A stretch of DNA of 64,000 nt, taken from NCBI GenBank assembly GCA_902462325.1, contig CABQBF010000001.1, positions 1-64,000 of the forward strand. Direction: 5' to 3'. The position numbers and the translations under genes are program-made. The notes beneath the pieces are model-generated. The model searched no databases, was not told where the DNA came from, and saw only the letters and a program-made list of their open reading frames with translations. Below are positions 43,267-51,006 of the stretch, piece after piece (within the stretch, counting starts at the first letter, position 1; each line of letters opens with the position of its first letter). Source of the stretch: an uncultured Peptococcaceae bacterium (GTDB lineage Bacteria > Bacillota > Peptococcia > Peptococcales > Peptococcaceae).

Positions 43267-44100
43267 ATGATGGATTTACAACGGGTAAATGCCTATATGG
43301 AACGGGTGGAGCAGTCGGAGAAGCAAACCTTCAAGCCGGTCGGCGAGAAGCTGAAGGTCGGTTTGGATTTGGGGACGGCTTACATTGTTCTGGTTGTATT
43401 GGATGAAGAAGATAACCCCATCGCTTGCGAAAAGCAGGCGGCCAGTGTTTTGAAAGATGGCGTTGTGGTAGATTATGTGGGTGCTCTGCAAATTGTGAGA
43501 GCCTTGAAAGAAAAGCTGGAAGAACGGCTAGGCACCCAATTACAGTATTGTGCCATTGCCATGCCGGCTGGCACAGAAGACAGCATCAAAACCCATCAAT
43601 ATATTGCAGAAGGCGCAGGCTTTGAAGTAACCAATATTTTGGATGAGCCATCGGCAGCCAATGCTATCTATCAGATTGAAGACGGTGTTGTGGTTGATAT
43701 CGGCGGCGGTACGACGGGGCTGGCGATTTTAAAAAACGGCATAGTCACCCAGATTGAAGATGAGCCTACCGGCGGTACCCATGTATCGCTGGTGCTGGCG
43801 GGAAATTATAAAATTCCCTTCGACGAGGCAGAACAGATTAAGCAGGACTATAAGCGCCACAAAGAAATCTTTCCTGTGGTGAAACCTGTACTGGAAAAAA
43901 TGGCTACCATCGTCAATCGCTACGTGAAAAAAGGTGATGTGGATACCATCTATCTTTGCGGTGGTACCTGCTGCTTGACCGGCATTGAGACCGTTTTTGA
44001 AAAAATAACCGGCATTCATACCGTAAAACCGGCCAATCCGTTTTTGGTAACACCGGCTGGCATTGCGATGAATTGCAAGCTGGATGGGACAGTTGTATAA
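43267..44100 (+). CDS. eutJ: EutJ-like actin/Hsp70-fold protein
   Basis: A 277-residue protein of the ASKHA (Hsp70/actin) ATPase fold. Phosphate-binding loops are visible as VGLDLGTAYIVLVVLDEE and VVDIGGGTTGLAIL, with the adenosine motif IYLCGGTCCLTG. EutJ has been suggested to be a chaperone for microcompartment enzymes; its role is not firmly established. Conservation argues for a lyase or assembly client elsewhere. Confidence 0.9.
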   Translation: MMDLQRVNAYMERVEQSEKQTFKPVGEKLKVGLDLGTAYIVLVVLDEEDNPIACEKQAASVLKDGVVVDYVGALQIVRALKEKLEERLGTQLQYCAIAMPAGTEDSIKTHQYIAEGAGFEVTNILDEPSAANAIYQIEDGVVVDIGGGTTGLAILKNGIVTQIEDEPTGGTHVSLVLAGNYKIPFDEAEQIKQDYKRHKEIFPVVKPVLEKMATIVNRYVKKGDVDTIYLCGGTCCLTGIETVFEKITGIHTVKPANPFLVTPAGIAMNCKLDGTVV

Positions 44101-44131
44101 AAGGTTGTTTAATAAGAAAGAAGGGGATTCC

Positions 44132-44929
44132 TTGGACTTCGATGCGTTGGTAGACGAACTTGCAAATCGTGTGCGTGCAGCGCTGGCCGTGCAGGAAGCT
44201 GCAGAACAGCTGGTTTCGGCTTGCAGCACCACCGGCTTCTGCACTGCAGATGCACCAGAGTCGCAGAAACCAATCTTGATTGGTCTGACTCAGGATAGTC
44301 CACTGCCACCTTGCCGCTTTACTCTGCTGGAAAGTGCCAGAGTAAAAGAGAAATACCGCATTCAATGTGCGCAGAAATGCAACTATGATGTGGATATTGC
44401 CAGCTGCGAAGCCGTGGTACTCCATGATTTGACCAATGAATCGCTGGCCAAAATTGCCAGCGGCATCTGTGACACCCCTTACACCAAGCTAGTGTCGCAG
44501 GCATTGTTAATGGGAAAGACAGTTTATCTGCTGCAGGATCAGATTGAATTATACAACTACCGGCAGACTGCCGCTAAGGTGTATTATAAGATGTTCCGCG
44601 GCCAGCTCGGTATGCTGGAACAGTCCGGTCTGGTGATTTGCTGCCCGGATAAAATTGAAGAGATTCTTGTGCAGGCCGCTGGCGGTGGTGCAGCTACTTG
44701 CCAAACCACCTGCGTAAAGGATGCAGATAAAAAAGAAGCAGAACAGGCGACAGAACCTAAGGCTGCTGACAAAACCGTGAAGCTGGAAAATCATTTAATC
44801 AGCGAACGGAGCGTTGCCGAAGCTTGCCAGTCTGGAGCAAGCCGGATTGTTGTCGGTGCAAAAGCCATTGTAACTGATTTAGCCAAGGAATATGCGCAGA
44901 ACCGGAATGTAGAGCTGGTTCGGGAATAA
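44132..44929 (+). CDS. Microcompartment-associated protein (TIGR02536-like)
   Basis: About 265 residues. It resembles the ethanolamine-utilisation-type hypothetical family found beside pduL/eutJ in many microcompartment loci. It starts with an amphipathic helix (DFDALVDELANRVRAAL) that could be an encapsulation signal, has a central alpha/beta region with SQALLMGKTVYLLQDQIELY (reminiscent of flavoprotein-type folds) and ends in a second small domain after an Ala/Lys-rich linker. The TTG at 44132 has AAGGGG 5 nt upstream; the ATG at 44084 inside eutJ is the alternative. Function unknown. Confidence 0.65.
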   Translation: MDFDALVDELANRVRAALAVQEAAEQLVSACSTTGFCTADAPESQKPILIGLTQDSPLPPCRFTLLESARVKEKYRIQCAQKCNYDVDIASCEAVVLHDLTNESLAKIASGICDTPYTKLVSQALLMGKTVYLLQDQIELYNYRQTAAKVYYKMFRGQLGMLEQSGLVICCPDKIEEILVQAAGGGAATCQTTCVKDADKKEAEQATEPKAADKTVKLENHLISERSVAEACQSGASRIVVGAKAIVTDLAKEYAQNRNVELVRE

Positions 44930-44954
44930 TGGCGTCATAAGAGGAGGAGTTTCA

Positions 44955-45239
44955 GTGCAGATTGCAAAAGTAATCGGCAATATCTGGGCAACCAGAAAGG
45001 AATCAACACTGACCGGTATGAAGCTGCTGATTGTACAGCCTATCAACATTTTAGATGGCGATAAGCCGTGCAGCGAGCCCATTGTGGCAGCCGATATGAT
45101 TGGCGCCGGCATGGGCGAGACGGTTATTATTGTAACCGGCAGCACCGCCCGGGTGGCTACAGGCTCGGCAGAAGCGTCGGTAGACGCCACTGTCATCGGC
45201 ATTGTAGACGACAAAGAGTTTGATGCCAATTTAATTTAA
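44955..45239 (+). CDS. eutN: BMC-P pentameric vertex protein (EutN/CcmL type)
   Basis: A 94-residue shell vertex protein. Signature segments are AKVIGNIWATRKESTLTGMKLLIVQPI and DMIGAGMGETVIIVTGSTAR. Pentamers cap the twelve vertices of the shell. The GTG start has GAGGAGG about 9 nt upstream. It is the only BMC-P gene in the operon. Confidence 0.95.
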   Translation: MQIAKVIGNIWATRKESTLTGMKLLIVQPINILDGDKPCSEPIVAADMIGAGMGETVIIVTGSTARVATGSAEASVDATVIGIVDDKEFDANLI

Positions 45240-45283
45240 ATAGTAGGAAAGTCCCATAGATTTTCTTTAGAAAAGTGTGGTGT

Positions 45284-46639
45284 ATGACCTTGAGTTTTAT
45301 TGATACAGTAAAAGATGCAGGTATCGTAGGGGCCGGCGGCGCCGGTTTTCCAACGCACGTGAAGCTGAATGCGAAAGCCGAATACTTTATCGTAAACGCA
45401 GCGGAATGTGAACCACTGATTGAAACAGATAAATATCTGTGCCGTACCTTTGCTGATCAGATCGTAGAAGCAGTGCTGGCTACCGCCGCTCATATCGGCG
45501 CAAGCCGCAAAGTCATCGCACTCAAAGGCAAATACAAAGAAGAAATCGCTTCTTTGCAGGCTGCTATTGACCGTGCGCATGCCGACATCGAAATTTTTCA
45601 GATGCCAACCTTCTACCCTGCCGGCGATGAACAGACCATGGTACAGATGGTTACTGGCAGAAGCGTACCAGAACGCGGTCTTCCGCTAGACGTAGGCGCT
45701 GTGGTAGACAACGTTGGTACCATGCTCAATCTGTATGAAGCGCTGCATGGCGCACCTGTTACAGAAAAATATCTGTCTGTAGTAGGGGAAGTAAAAGAAC
45801 CGATTATGCTGAAAGTGCCAATTGGTACTCCAGTAACCGAATGTATCGCGGCTGCACAGCCGACCATCAGCGACTATGCCATCATTTTAGGCGGCCCGAT
45901 GATGGGTAAAATCCCTGCCGATGACCAAGCCATCCAGGCAGCAGTTGTTACAAAAACCACCGGTAATATTATCGTATTGCCAAAAGACCATTATCTGTTC
46001 CAGCGGGCCAGTCTGCCGCTGGCAACCATTAAACGGCAGGCTCGCGCAGCCTGCATCCAGTGTAAAATGTGTACCGATTTGTGCCCTCGCTACATGATTG
46101 GGCATCAAATCCGTCCAAACCTGGTAATGCGCAATATCTGGAGAGAAGACCAGATTACCGATAACGATGAGTACCTGGCAAATTTTGGCGATGCCATGAA
46201 CTGCTGCGACTGCGGCATTTGTGAAATGTTCGCTTGCCCGATGGGGCTGTCGCCACGGAAAGTCAACAGCTATGTGAAAGGTCAGTTGCGTGCCAAAGGC
46301 ATTCAGGTTCCTCGCAATATGGAACCAGTTGCTCGGGACGCTATTGACAACCGTCGCGTTCCAACTCACCGGCTCATTGCCCGTCTGGACTTGGCTGAGT
46401 TTGACGGTCTGCACGCCCATACCTGCATAGAATTGAAACCGGAAACGGTATATATTCCATTTAGTCAGCATATTGGCAAACCGGCTGTTGCCGCTAAAAA
46501 AGTGGGCGACCGCGTTGTAAAAGGCGAAGTGCTGGCTGCTGCGGCAGAAGGATTATCCACCAATATTCACGCCAGCATGGACGGCGTAATTGTTGCCATT
46601 GATGAAAAAGGCGCTCGTATAAGCGGAAAGGAGGTATAA
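45284..46639 (+). CDS. PduS/RnfC-like iron-sulfur flavoprotein
   Basis: A 451-residue PduS-like protein. The N-terminal glycine-rich GIVGAGGAGFPTHVKL is the NADH/FMN-binding region of the RnfC/NuoF type. Two ferredoxin-type clusters are visible: CIQCKMCTDLCP and CCDCGICEMFACP. A C-terminal SLBB/biotinyl-like domain closes the protein. PduS acts as a cobalamin reductase and can link inner redox chemistry to the shell; here it pairs with the Cys-bearing PduT-like shell protein. The ATG at 45284 is preferred over an upstream GTG. Confidence 0.9.
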   Translation: MTLSFIDTVKDAGIVGAGGAGFPTHVKLNAKAEYFIVNAAECEPLIETDKYLCRTFADQIVEAVLATAAHIGASRKVIALKGKYKEEIASLQAAIDRAHADIEIFQMPTFYPAGDEQTMVQMVTGRSVPERGLPLDVGAVVDNVGTMLNLYEALHGAPVTEKYLSVVGEVKEPIMLKVPIGTPVTECIAAAQPTISDYAIILGGPMMGKIPADDQAIQAAVVTKTTGNIIVLPKDHYLFQRASLPLATIKRQARAACIQCKMCTDLCPRYMIGHQIRPNLVMRNIWREDQITDNDEYLANFGDAMNCCDCGICEMFACPMGLSPRKVNSYVKGQLRAKGIQVPRNMEPVARDAIDNRRVPTHRLIARLDLAEFDGLHAHTCIELKPETVYIPFSQHIGKPAVAAKKVGDRVVKGEVLAAAAEGLSTNIHASMDGVIVAIDEKGARISGKEV

Positions 46640-46643
46640 TGCT

Positions 46644-47183
46644 ATGGGAAATGCATTAGGCATGATTGAATTGTCCAGTATTGCCCGAGGCATCGAAACC
46701 TGCGATTACATGGTGAAAGCTGCTCAGGTAGATCTGGTACGCGCTTCCACAGTTTGTCCAGGTAAATACATCATCATTATCGGCGGTGATACTGCTGATG
46801 TAAGAGCCTCCATGACAGAAGGATCTAAAATTGGGGGGCCCTATGTAGTGGATACATTGTTAATCCCCAATATTAACGAACAGGTAATTCCAGCCATCTC
46901 CATGACCAATCAGGTGACCGACCGTGACGCCATTGGGATTTTGGAATTCTACTCCATCGCCTCTGCTATCACGGCTGCCGATGTGGCTGCCAAAGCTGCC
47001 GATGTTACCTTAATTGAAGTGAGAATTGGGTATGCCATCGGCGGAAAAGGCTTTGTAACCTTAACCGGCGATGTAGGAGCGGTTCGCGCTGCAGTTGCTG
47101 CGGCTAAAGAAAACGCTGAATTACTGGTGAATACAAGTATCGTACCAAGACCAGCAAATCAGTTGTTTGACGCATTGTTATAA
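46644..47183 (+). CDS. BMC-T shell protein, PduT-like
   Basis: A 179-residue tandem-domain BMC trimer. Domain 1 (about 1-90) contains STVCPGKY with Cys38, the same position as the cysteine that ligates a [4Fe-4S] cluster at the pore of PduT. Domain 2 (about 95-179) contains ILEFYSIASAITAADVAAKAADV. It would allow electron transfer across the shell, consistent with the PduS-like partner encoded immediately upstream. Confidence 0.93.
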   Translation: MGNALGMIELSSIARGIETCDYMVKAAQVDLVRASTVCPGKYIIIIGGDTADVRASMTEGSKIGGPYVVDTLLIPNINEQVIPAISMTNQVTDRDAIGILEFYSIASAITAADVAAKAADVTLIEVRIGYAIGGKGFVTLTGDVGAVRAAVAAAKENAELLVNTSIVPRPANQLFDALL

Positions 47184-47227
47184 TCCAAGAAGATACAGTT
47201 AAAATCTTGTCTAAGGAGAGAGATAGA

Positions 47228-48184
47228 ATGGATTTATTGAAACTTCAGGAAGAACTGAGAGAAAAAGCTCTGCAGAGATCCAGAGCAGAAAAAGCTGCTA
47301 ACAAAGCCAAAGCACCGGCTGCTGGCGCTGTAAAGGGCCCAATCATCGACTTCCGTTATCGTCCAAACACCAAAAGCATTATCGGCGGCATTGCAGAAAG
47401 CCCAATTTTCCGTGCCGGTCTGATTGCCAACGGTGTAGATATTGATGAATTCTACAGCAGAGCAAGAACCATGCCAGAAATCATCGCCGACCTGAAAGAA
47501 CACAACGTAATTAAAGCTGTTATCGTTGGTCGTGACGCGGAAACCACCTATGGTTACAAACCAAACAATCCAGAAATTCGTCAGTTCGTGCAGGCTTGCC
47601 CAGAAATCTTCCTGGGTTACTACGGTGTAGACCCACATAAAGGCATGCAGGCTATCCGTGATTTAGACGCTGCTGTAAAAAGCGGCGACTTCCACGGCGC
47701 TGCCATGGACCCAATGTATGCCCAGTTGAAATCCAGTGATGCCAAAATGTATCCAGTTTATGCAAAATGCTGCGAACTGAACATTCCAATCGTTATCACT
47801 GCTGGTCCAGCTCGTTATACCGCTAATACCGTTATGGATTACACCCATCCAAGCGAAATTGATATCGTAGCAAAAGACTTCCCAGATTTGAAAATCATCA
47901 TCAGCCATGGTGCATGGCCATTTGTAGATGAAATGATTGGCGTTACCTTCCGTAACAGAAATGTATTCCTGGAAATCTCCGAATACGAAGAATATCCAGG
48001 CGCAAGCGACTTCCTGGATGCAGCAAAAACCATTCTGAAAGACCAGATGTTGTTCGCCAGCGCTTGCCCATTCGTGCCATATCTGGAAGCTGCAGAAAAA
48101 TACACCACTTACGGCTTTGACGCAGAAACCTACGAAAAAGTTATGTGGAAAAACGCTGCAAGAGTATTGGGTATGGAAGTATAA
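47228..48184 (+). CDS. Amidohydrolase-2-fold protein with degenerate metal site; candidate metabolosome enzyme
   Basis: A 318-residue TIM-barrel protein of the amidohydrolase-2 (PF04909-like) group. An N-terminal amphipathic helix (about 1-20, DLLKLQEELREKALQRSRAE) and an Ala/Lys/Pro linker look like an encapsulation peptide. The canonical HxH after strand 1 is replaced by Arg43-x-Arg45 (DFRYRP); the strand-5 His is Thr191 (ITAGP); the strand-6 His227 is kept (SHG); and the strand-8 Asp is Ala279 (ASACP). So a normal binuclear or mononuclear metal site is unlikely. Last gene of the operon, AAGGAG 9 nt upstream. Possibly the signature enzyme, by lyase, decarboxylase or isomerase chemistry; that is inference. 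Confidence 0.75.
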   Translation: MDLLKLQEELREKALQRSRAEKAANKAKAPAAGAVKGPIIDFRYRPNTKSIIGGIAESPIFRAGLIANGVDIDEFYSRARTMPEIIADLKEHNVIKAVIVGRDAETTYGYKPNNPEIRQFVQACPEIFLGYYGVDPHKGMQAIRDLDAAVKSGDFHGAAMDPMYAQLKSSDAKMYPVYAKCCELNIPIVITAGPARYTANTVMDYTHPSEIDIVAKDFPDLKIIISHGAWPFVDEMIGVTFRNRNVFLEISEYEEYPGASDFLDAAKTILKDQMLFASACPFVPYLEAAEKYTTYGFDAETYEKVMWKNAARVLGMEV

Positions 48185-48227
48185 TACGATCTGCAACCAA
48201 GAAACAATTAAATTTTACATTGCGAGC

Positions 48228-48256
48228 AAAAGGACTCCTGCGGGAGTCCTTTTTTG
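48228..48256 (+). terminator. Terminator of the microcompartment operon
   Basis: Perfect stem AAAGGACTCC/GGAGTCCTTT with a four-base loop and a T run. Confidence 0.93.
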
Positions 48257-48418
48257 TTTTGTGTTCCCGTAAAATATCCCAATAAAATTTATAGATGTTT
48301 CAAAGAAATATTTATAAATTTGACGAAAAAGATAGCGAAAATCATGCACGGAAATTCCATTTTTATGGTATGCTTATATTGTATCATAGATATTTTTGGT
48401 ATAAAATGGGGTGAAAAC

Positions 48419-48661
48419 ATGAGATTAAAAGGCTTTGATGGACAGAGAAATATTTGCGGTCCCAAGATTAAAGAAGAACGGATGAAACAAAAAATGACCC
48501 AGACCCAATTATCGGAATTGTTAAAGGCGTATCGGATAGACTTAAACCAGAAAGTGCTGAGTCAGATTGAATTACAAAAAAGACATGTCACCGAGTTTGA
48601 GTTTGTAGCCATAGCGCGCGCCTTGCAGGTAAATCCGCTCGATTTGGTAGACCTAGATTAG
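48419..48661 (+). CDS. Small XRE-family helix-turn-helix regulator
   Basis: An 80-residue protein that is essentially one Cro/CI-type domain: GPKIKEERMKQKMTQTQLSELLKAY, then LNQKVLSQIELQKRHVTEFEFVAIARALQVNPLDLVDL. It has no effector domain. A promoter-like TATAAA lies only about 10 nt upstream of the ATG, so the mRNA may be nearly leaderless. It lies between the microcompartment terminator and the DnaA-box cluster; targets are unknown. Confidence 0.8.
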   Translation: MRLKGFDGQRNICGPKIKEERMKQKMTQTQLSELLKAYRIDLNQKVLSQIELQKRHVTEFEFVAIARALQVNPLDLVDLD

Positions 48662-48679
48662 GGCTGTGCATAGCAGTAC

Positions 48680-48780
48680 TGTGGATAAAAAAGAAAATTA
48701 TCCACAAGGAATAGCGAGTTTCCACATGAATGAACAGCTATCCACAGTGTTATGCACAAAACATATAGAAGTTATCCACA
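48680..48780. other. Cluster of DnaA boxes
   Basis: Three perfect TTATCCACA boxes (minus strand 48680-48688; plus strand 48698-48706 and 48772-48780) and two one-mismatch boxes on the plus strand (CTATCCACA 48738-48746; TTATGCACA 48750-48758) within 101 bp, plus a weaker match at 48718-48726. An AT-rich stretch (about 48803-48838) follows. The density is typical of an origin or a DnaA-titrating/regulatory cluster. No dnaA, dnaN, rpmH or gidA is adjacent. Confidence 0.8.
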
Positions 48781-48845
48781 GAACGGAAGGCGATAATGGG
48801 TAAACTAGTCTACAAAAAAATTAAAAATATCCAGATACTTCCTGC

Positions 48846-48875
48846 TTGACTTTCGGAAAAATTTTATGTTAAAAT
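48846..48875 (+). promoter_or_regulatory. Promoter of the leader/MFS transcript
   Basis: TTGACT at 48846-48851, an 18-bp spacer and TAAAAT at 48870-48875. It would give a leader of about 205 nt before the TTG start of the exporter. Confidence 0.6.
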
Positions 48876-48907
48876 ATGTCTCGACTTGAATAAGAAAACG
48901 GCTAACG

Positions 48908-48983
48908 ACACACGTAAAGCTTGGCTTGTAAATCTGATTACGGAACCGCAAACAGATAAATGGCCGGGTTGACGTGTGTTTTT
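48908..48983 (+). ncRNA. Candidate structured regulatory leader with intrinsic terminator
   Basis: Three nested helices are visible: outer ACACACGT/ACGTGTGT (48908-48915 with 48972-48979), middle CTTGGC/GCCGGG (48920-48925 with 48963-48968) and inner ATCTG/CAGAT (48932-48936 with 48953-48957). The outer helix is followed at once by a T5 run, so closing it would terminate transcription. I could not match it to a riboswitch class I know (guanidine, SAM, TPP, purine, c-di-GMP, preQ1, fluoride, T-box). Confidence 0.45.
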
Positions 48984-49086
48984 ACTGCGATTACTTTGTG
49001 TGGAAACGGGCGGCAGCCATTGGCCTTTCTTTACGGCCAGTGGGTGTCGTTTTCTTTTTTCTGACAAAAAGAAGGGAGCGTTTCTT

Positions 49087-50943
49087 TTGGAACAAAACAA
49101 TTTTGCAGACAGTTCAATTCAGATGGAGGTGGAGCAGAGTGTCGGGCGCAAGCCGGATCTGATGATTTTTGTGGCGGCGTTTTCCGCTTTTCTGGCTACG
49201 TTTAACGAAACCTTTTTAAACGTGGCGTTTACCTCTATCATGGCAGATTTAGGGGTGGGAGTTGCTACGGTACAATGGCTTTCGACAGCGTATATGCTGG
49301 GCGCGGCAGTTATGGTGCCCATCTCGGCTTTTCTATACCGCAGCATTCCCACCAAACGACTATATTTAATCACAGTGGGCTTTTTGGTAGCGGGCAGTGT
49401 AGTCTGCGGCTTAGCGCCAACCTTTGCGATTCTGCTGTTGGGCCGGATTATTCAGGCGCTGGGCACAGGGATGTTAATTCCTATTGGTATGAATATCACA
49501 TTGGAAGTAGCGCCAAAACGAAAATTAGGTACTTACATGGGCATTATGGGCGCTATGACAACCTTAGGCCCTTCCTCCAGCGTTATTCTGGCCGGATTAA
49601 TTTTGGCCATTGCCGATTGGCATGCTATGCTTTGGTTCTTTTGTGCGCTGACTGTGCTCTGCATGATTTGCGGCGCCTGTCTATTGGATGATGTAGCCCA
49701 TCTGACCCATCCTAAACTGGATTTTCTATCGGTTGTGGAAATCAGCTTGGCGCTGATTGGAATTTTGTATGGCATTTCCACCCTATTCTCAGGAAATTAT
49801 CTGATAGCACTGGGGATCATGCTGATAGGCTTCCTATTTTTGGCCGCCTTTGTAAGTCGGCAGCAAAAGTTGGAACAGCCGTTAATTCATTTGCAGCCGT
49901 TAAAAGTAAAACCCTTTGCCGTTGGCGTTATCATCAATATGTTTTCACTGATTGTGATTTTTGCTATGAATATCGTAACGCCGATGTTCTTGCAAAGTGG
50001 CTTGGGCATTTCAGCTTTTGCAGCGTCTATGACCTTATTTCCGGCCATTCTGCTGTCCTGCGTGATTTCTCCGCTGGCTGGTCGTATTTACGACAAGCAT
50101 GGCGCCGGTATTTTACTGCCGTTAGGATTTTTATTGATTGGTGCAGCCAGTTTAGGTCTGGCGGCCGTTCATGTAACAGGGAGTGTTATCTTCCTGGCGC
50201 TGTTGTATATTCCGGTAATTTGCGGTTCTGCGCTGATTATCGGGCCAGTACAGAGCTTGGCGCTGTCCTATTTGAGCTTTGAGCAAAATCCCCATGGCGT
50301 TACAGTAATGAGTACCGGCTTCCAAATTGCCGGCTGTATCGGTGCATCGTTATTCTCTGGAATTTACGCCATTTGTCAGCCGCCTAGCTACGGATTTACA
50401 GCGGTGTGTCTGTTGTCCACAGTATTTGCGGTGGCTGGCATTGGCTTGGCGCTGTATGAAAATCGGCTCAGCCGCACTGTGGTGGTGGAAAAACCGAAAC
50501 TGGCCGGAATTGGCGCTATTATGAAGGCCGAGCCTTATAGTATTTCTGCACAGGCCACCGCTTTAGATGCGCTGCACTGTATGGTAGAGAAGAAAACCAC
50601 CGGTTTGCCTGTTGTTGCCGCCGACGGCACTGTAAAAGGTTTTGTGTCGGATGGGGACATCATCCGCTATATGAATGGGAAAGAGAGCGAAGCCAGCGGC
50701 TTTGCTTCCATGTATCCGTTATGGCACAATACCGGAGCGCTGGATGACCGCTTATCGGCGCTGGCTAAATTCCCAGTATTAGAAAACTGGCCACTGAGAA
50801 GGTTATCAGCATTGATGTGGCCGATGATATGCAGAGTCTGTTCCAGATTTTCTCCGACAAGCGCATCAAAAAAATTCCAGTGCTGCAGCAAGGTAAACTG
50901 GTTGGCGTTGTCAGTCGTTCCGATTTATTGCGGCAGTTGGTAG
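49087..50943 (+). CDS. MFS exporter (DHA2) with CBS tail, frameshifted near the 3' end
   Basis: The N-terminal roughly 440 residues are an intact 14-helix DHA2 exporter (NETFLNVAFTSIMADLGVG, motif C region GPSSSVILAGLILAIADW). A C-terminal CBS-pair domain follows, with the first CBS intact (AEPYSISAQATALDALHCMVEKKTTGLPVVAADGTVKGFVSDGDIIRYM). The frame breaks at about 50783-50786, and the last roughly 50 residues as read (to 50943) are nonsense. Restoring one A in that A run rejoins the second CBS (50787-50975). TTG start with AAGGGAG 8 nt upstream. Confidence 0.8.
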   Translation: MEQNNFADSSIQMEVEQSVGRKPDLMIFVAAFSAFLATFNETFLNVAFTSIMADLGVGVATVQWLSTAYMLGAAVMVPISAFLYRSIPTKRLYLITVGFLVAGSVVCGLAPTFAILLLGRIIQALGTGMLIPIGMNITLEVAPKRKLGTYMGIMGAMTTLGPSSSVILAGLILAIADWHAMLWFFCALTVLCMICGACLLDDVAHLTHPKLDFLSVVEISLALIGILYGISTLFSGNYLIALGIMLIGFLFLAAFVSRQQKLEQPLIHLQPLKVKPFAVGVIINMFSLIVIFAMNIVTPMFLQSGLGISAFAASMTLFPAILLSCVISPLAGRIYDKHGAGILLPLGFLLIGAASLGLAAVHVTGSVIFLALLYIPVICGSALIIGPVQSLALSYLSFEQNPHGVTVMSTGFQIAGCIGASLFSGIYAICQPPSYGFTAVCLLSTVFAVAGIGLALYENRLSRTVVVEKPKLAGIGAIMKAEPYSISAQATALDALHCMVEKKTTGLPVVAADGTVKGFVSDGDIIRYMNGKESEASGFASMYPLWHNTGALDDRLSALAKFPVLENWPLRRLSALMWPMICRVCSRFSPTSASKKFQCCSKVNWLALSVVPIYCGSW

Positions 50944-50975
50944 GAAAATCGCAAGTAAACAGCCAGCAGGCTTAG
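50787..50975 (+). pseudogene. Out-of-frame second CBS motif of the MFS exporter
   Basis: In the frame shifted against the upstream ORF this encodes LATEKVISIDVADDMQSLFQ, a helix, KIPVLQQGKLVGVVSRSDLLRQLVG and a TAG at 50973-50975. This is the expected second half of the CBS pair. With one extra A before CTG the junction would read LEKLATEK and the protein would be continuous. It is either a real mutation, a slippage site or a sequence error. Confidence 0.8.
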
Positions 50976-51006
50976 ATGCAGGGCAAGGACGTTGCTTCTA
51001 ACCGTG

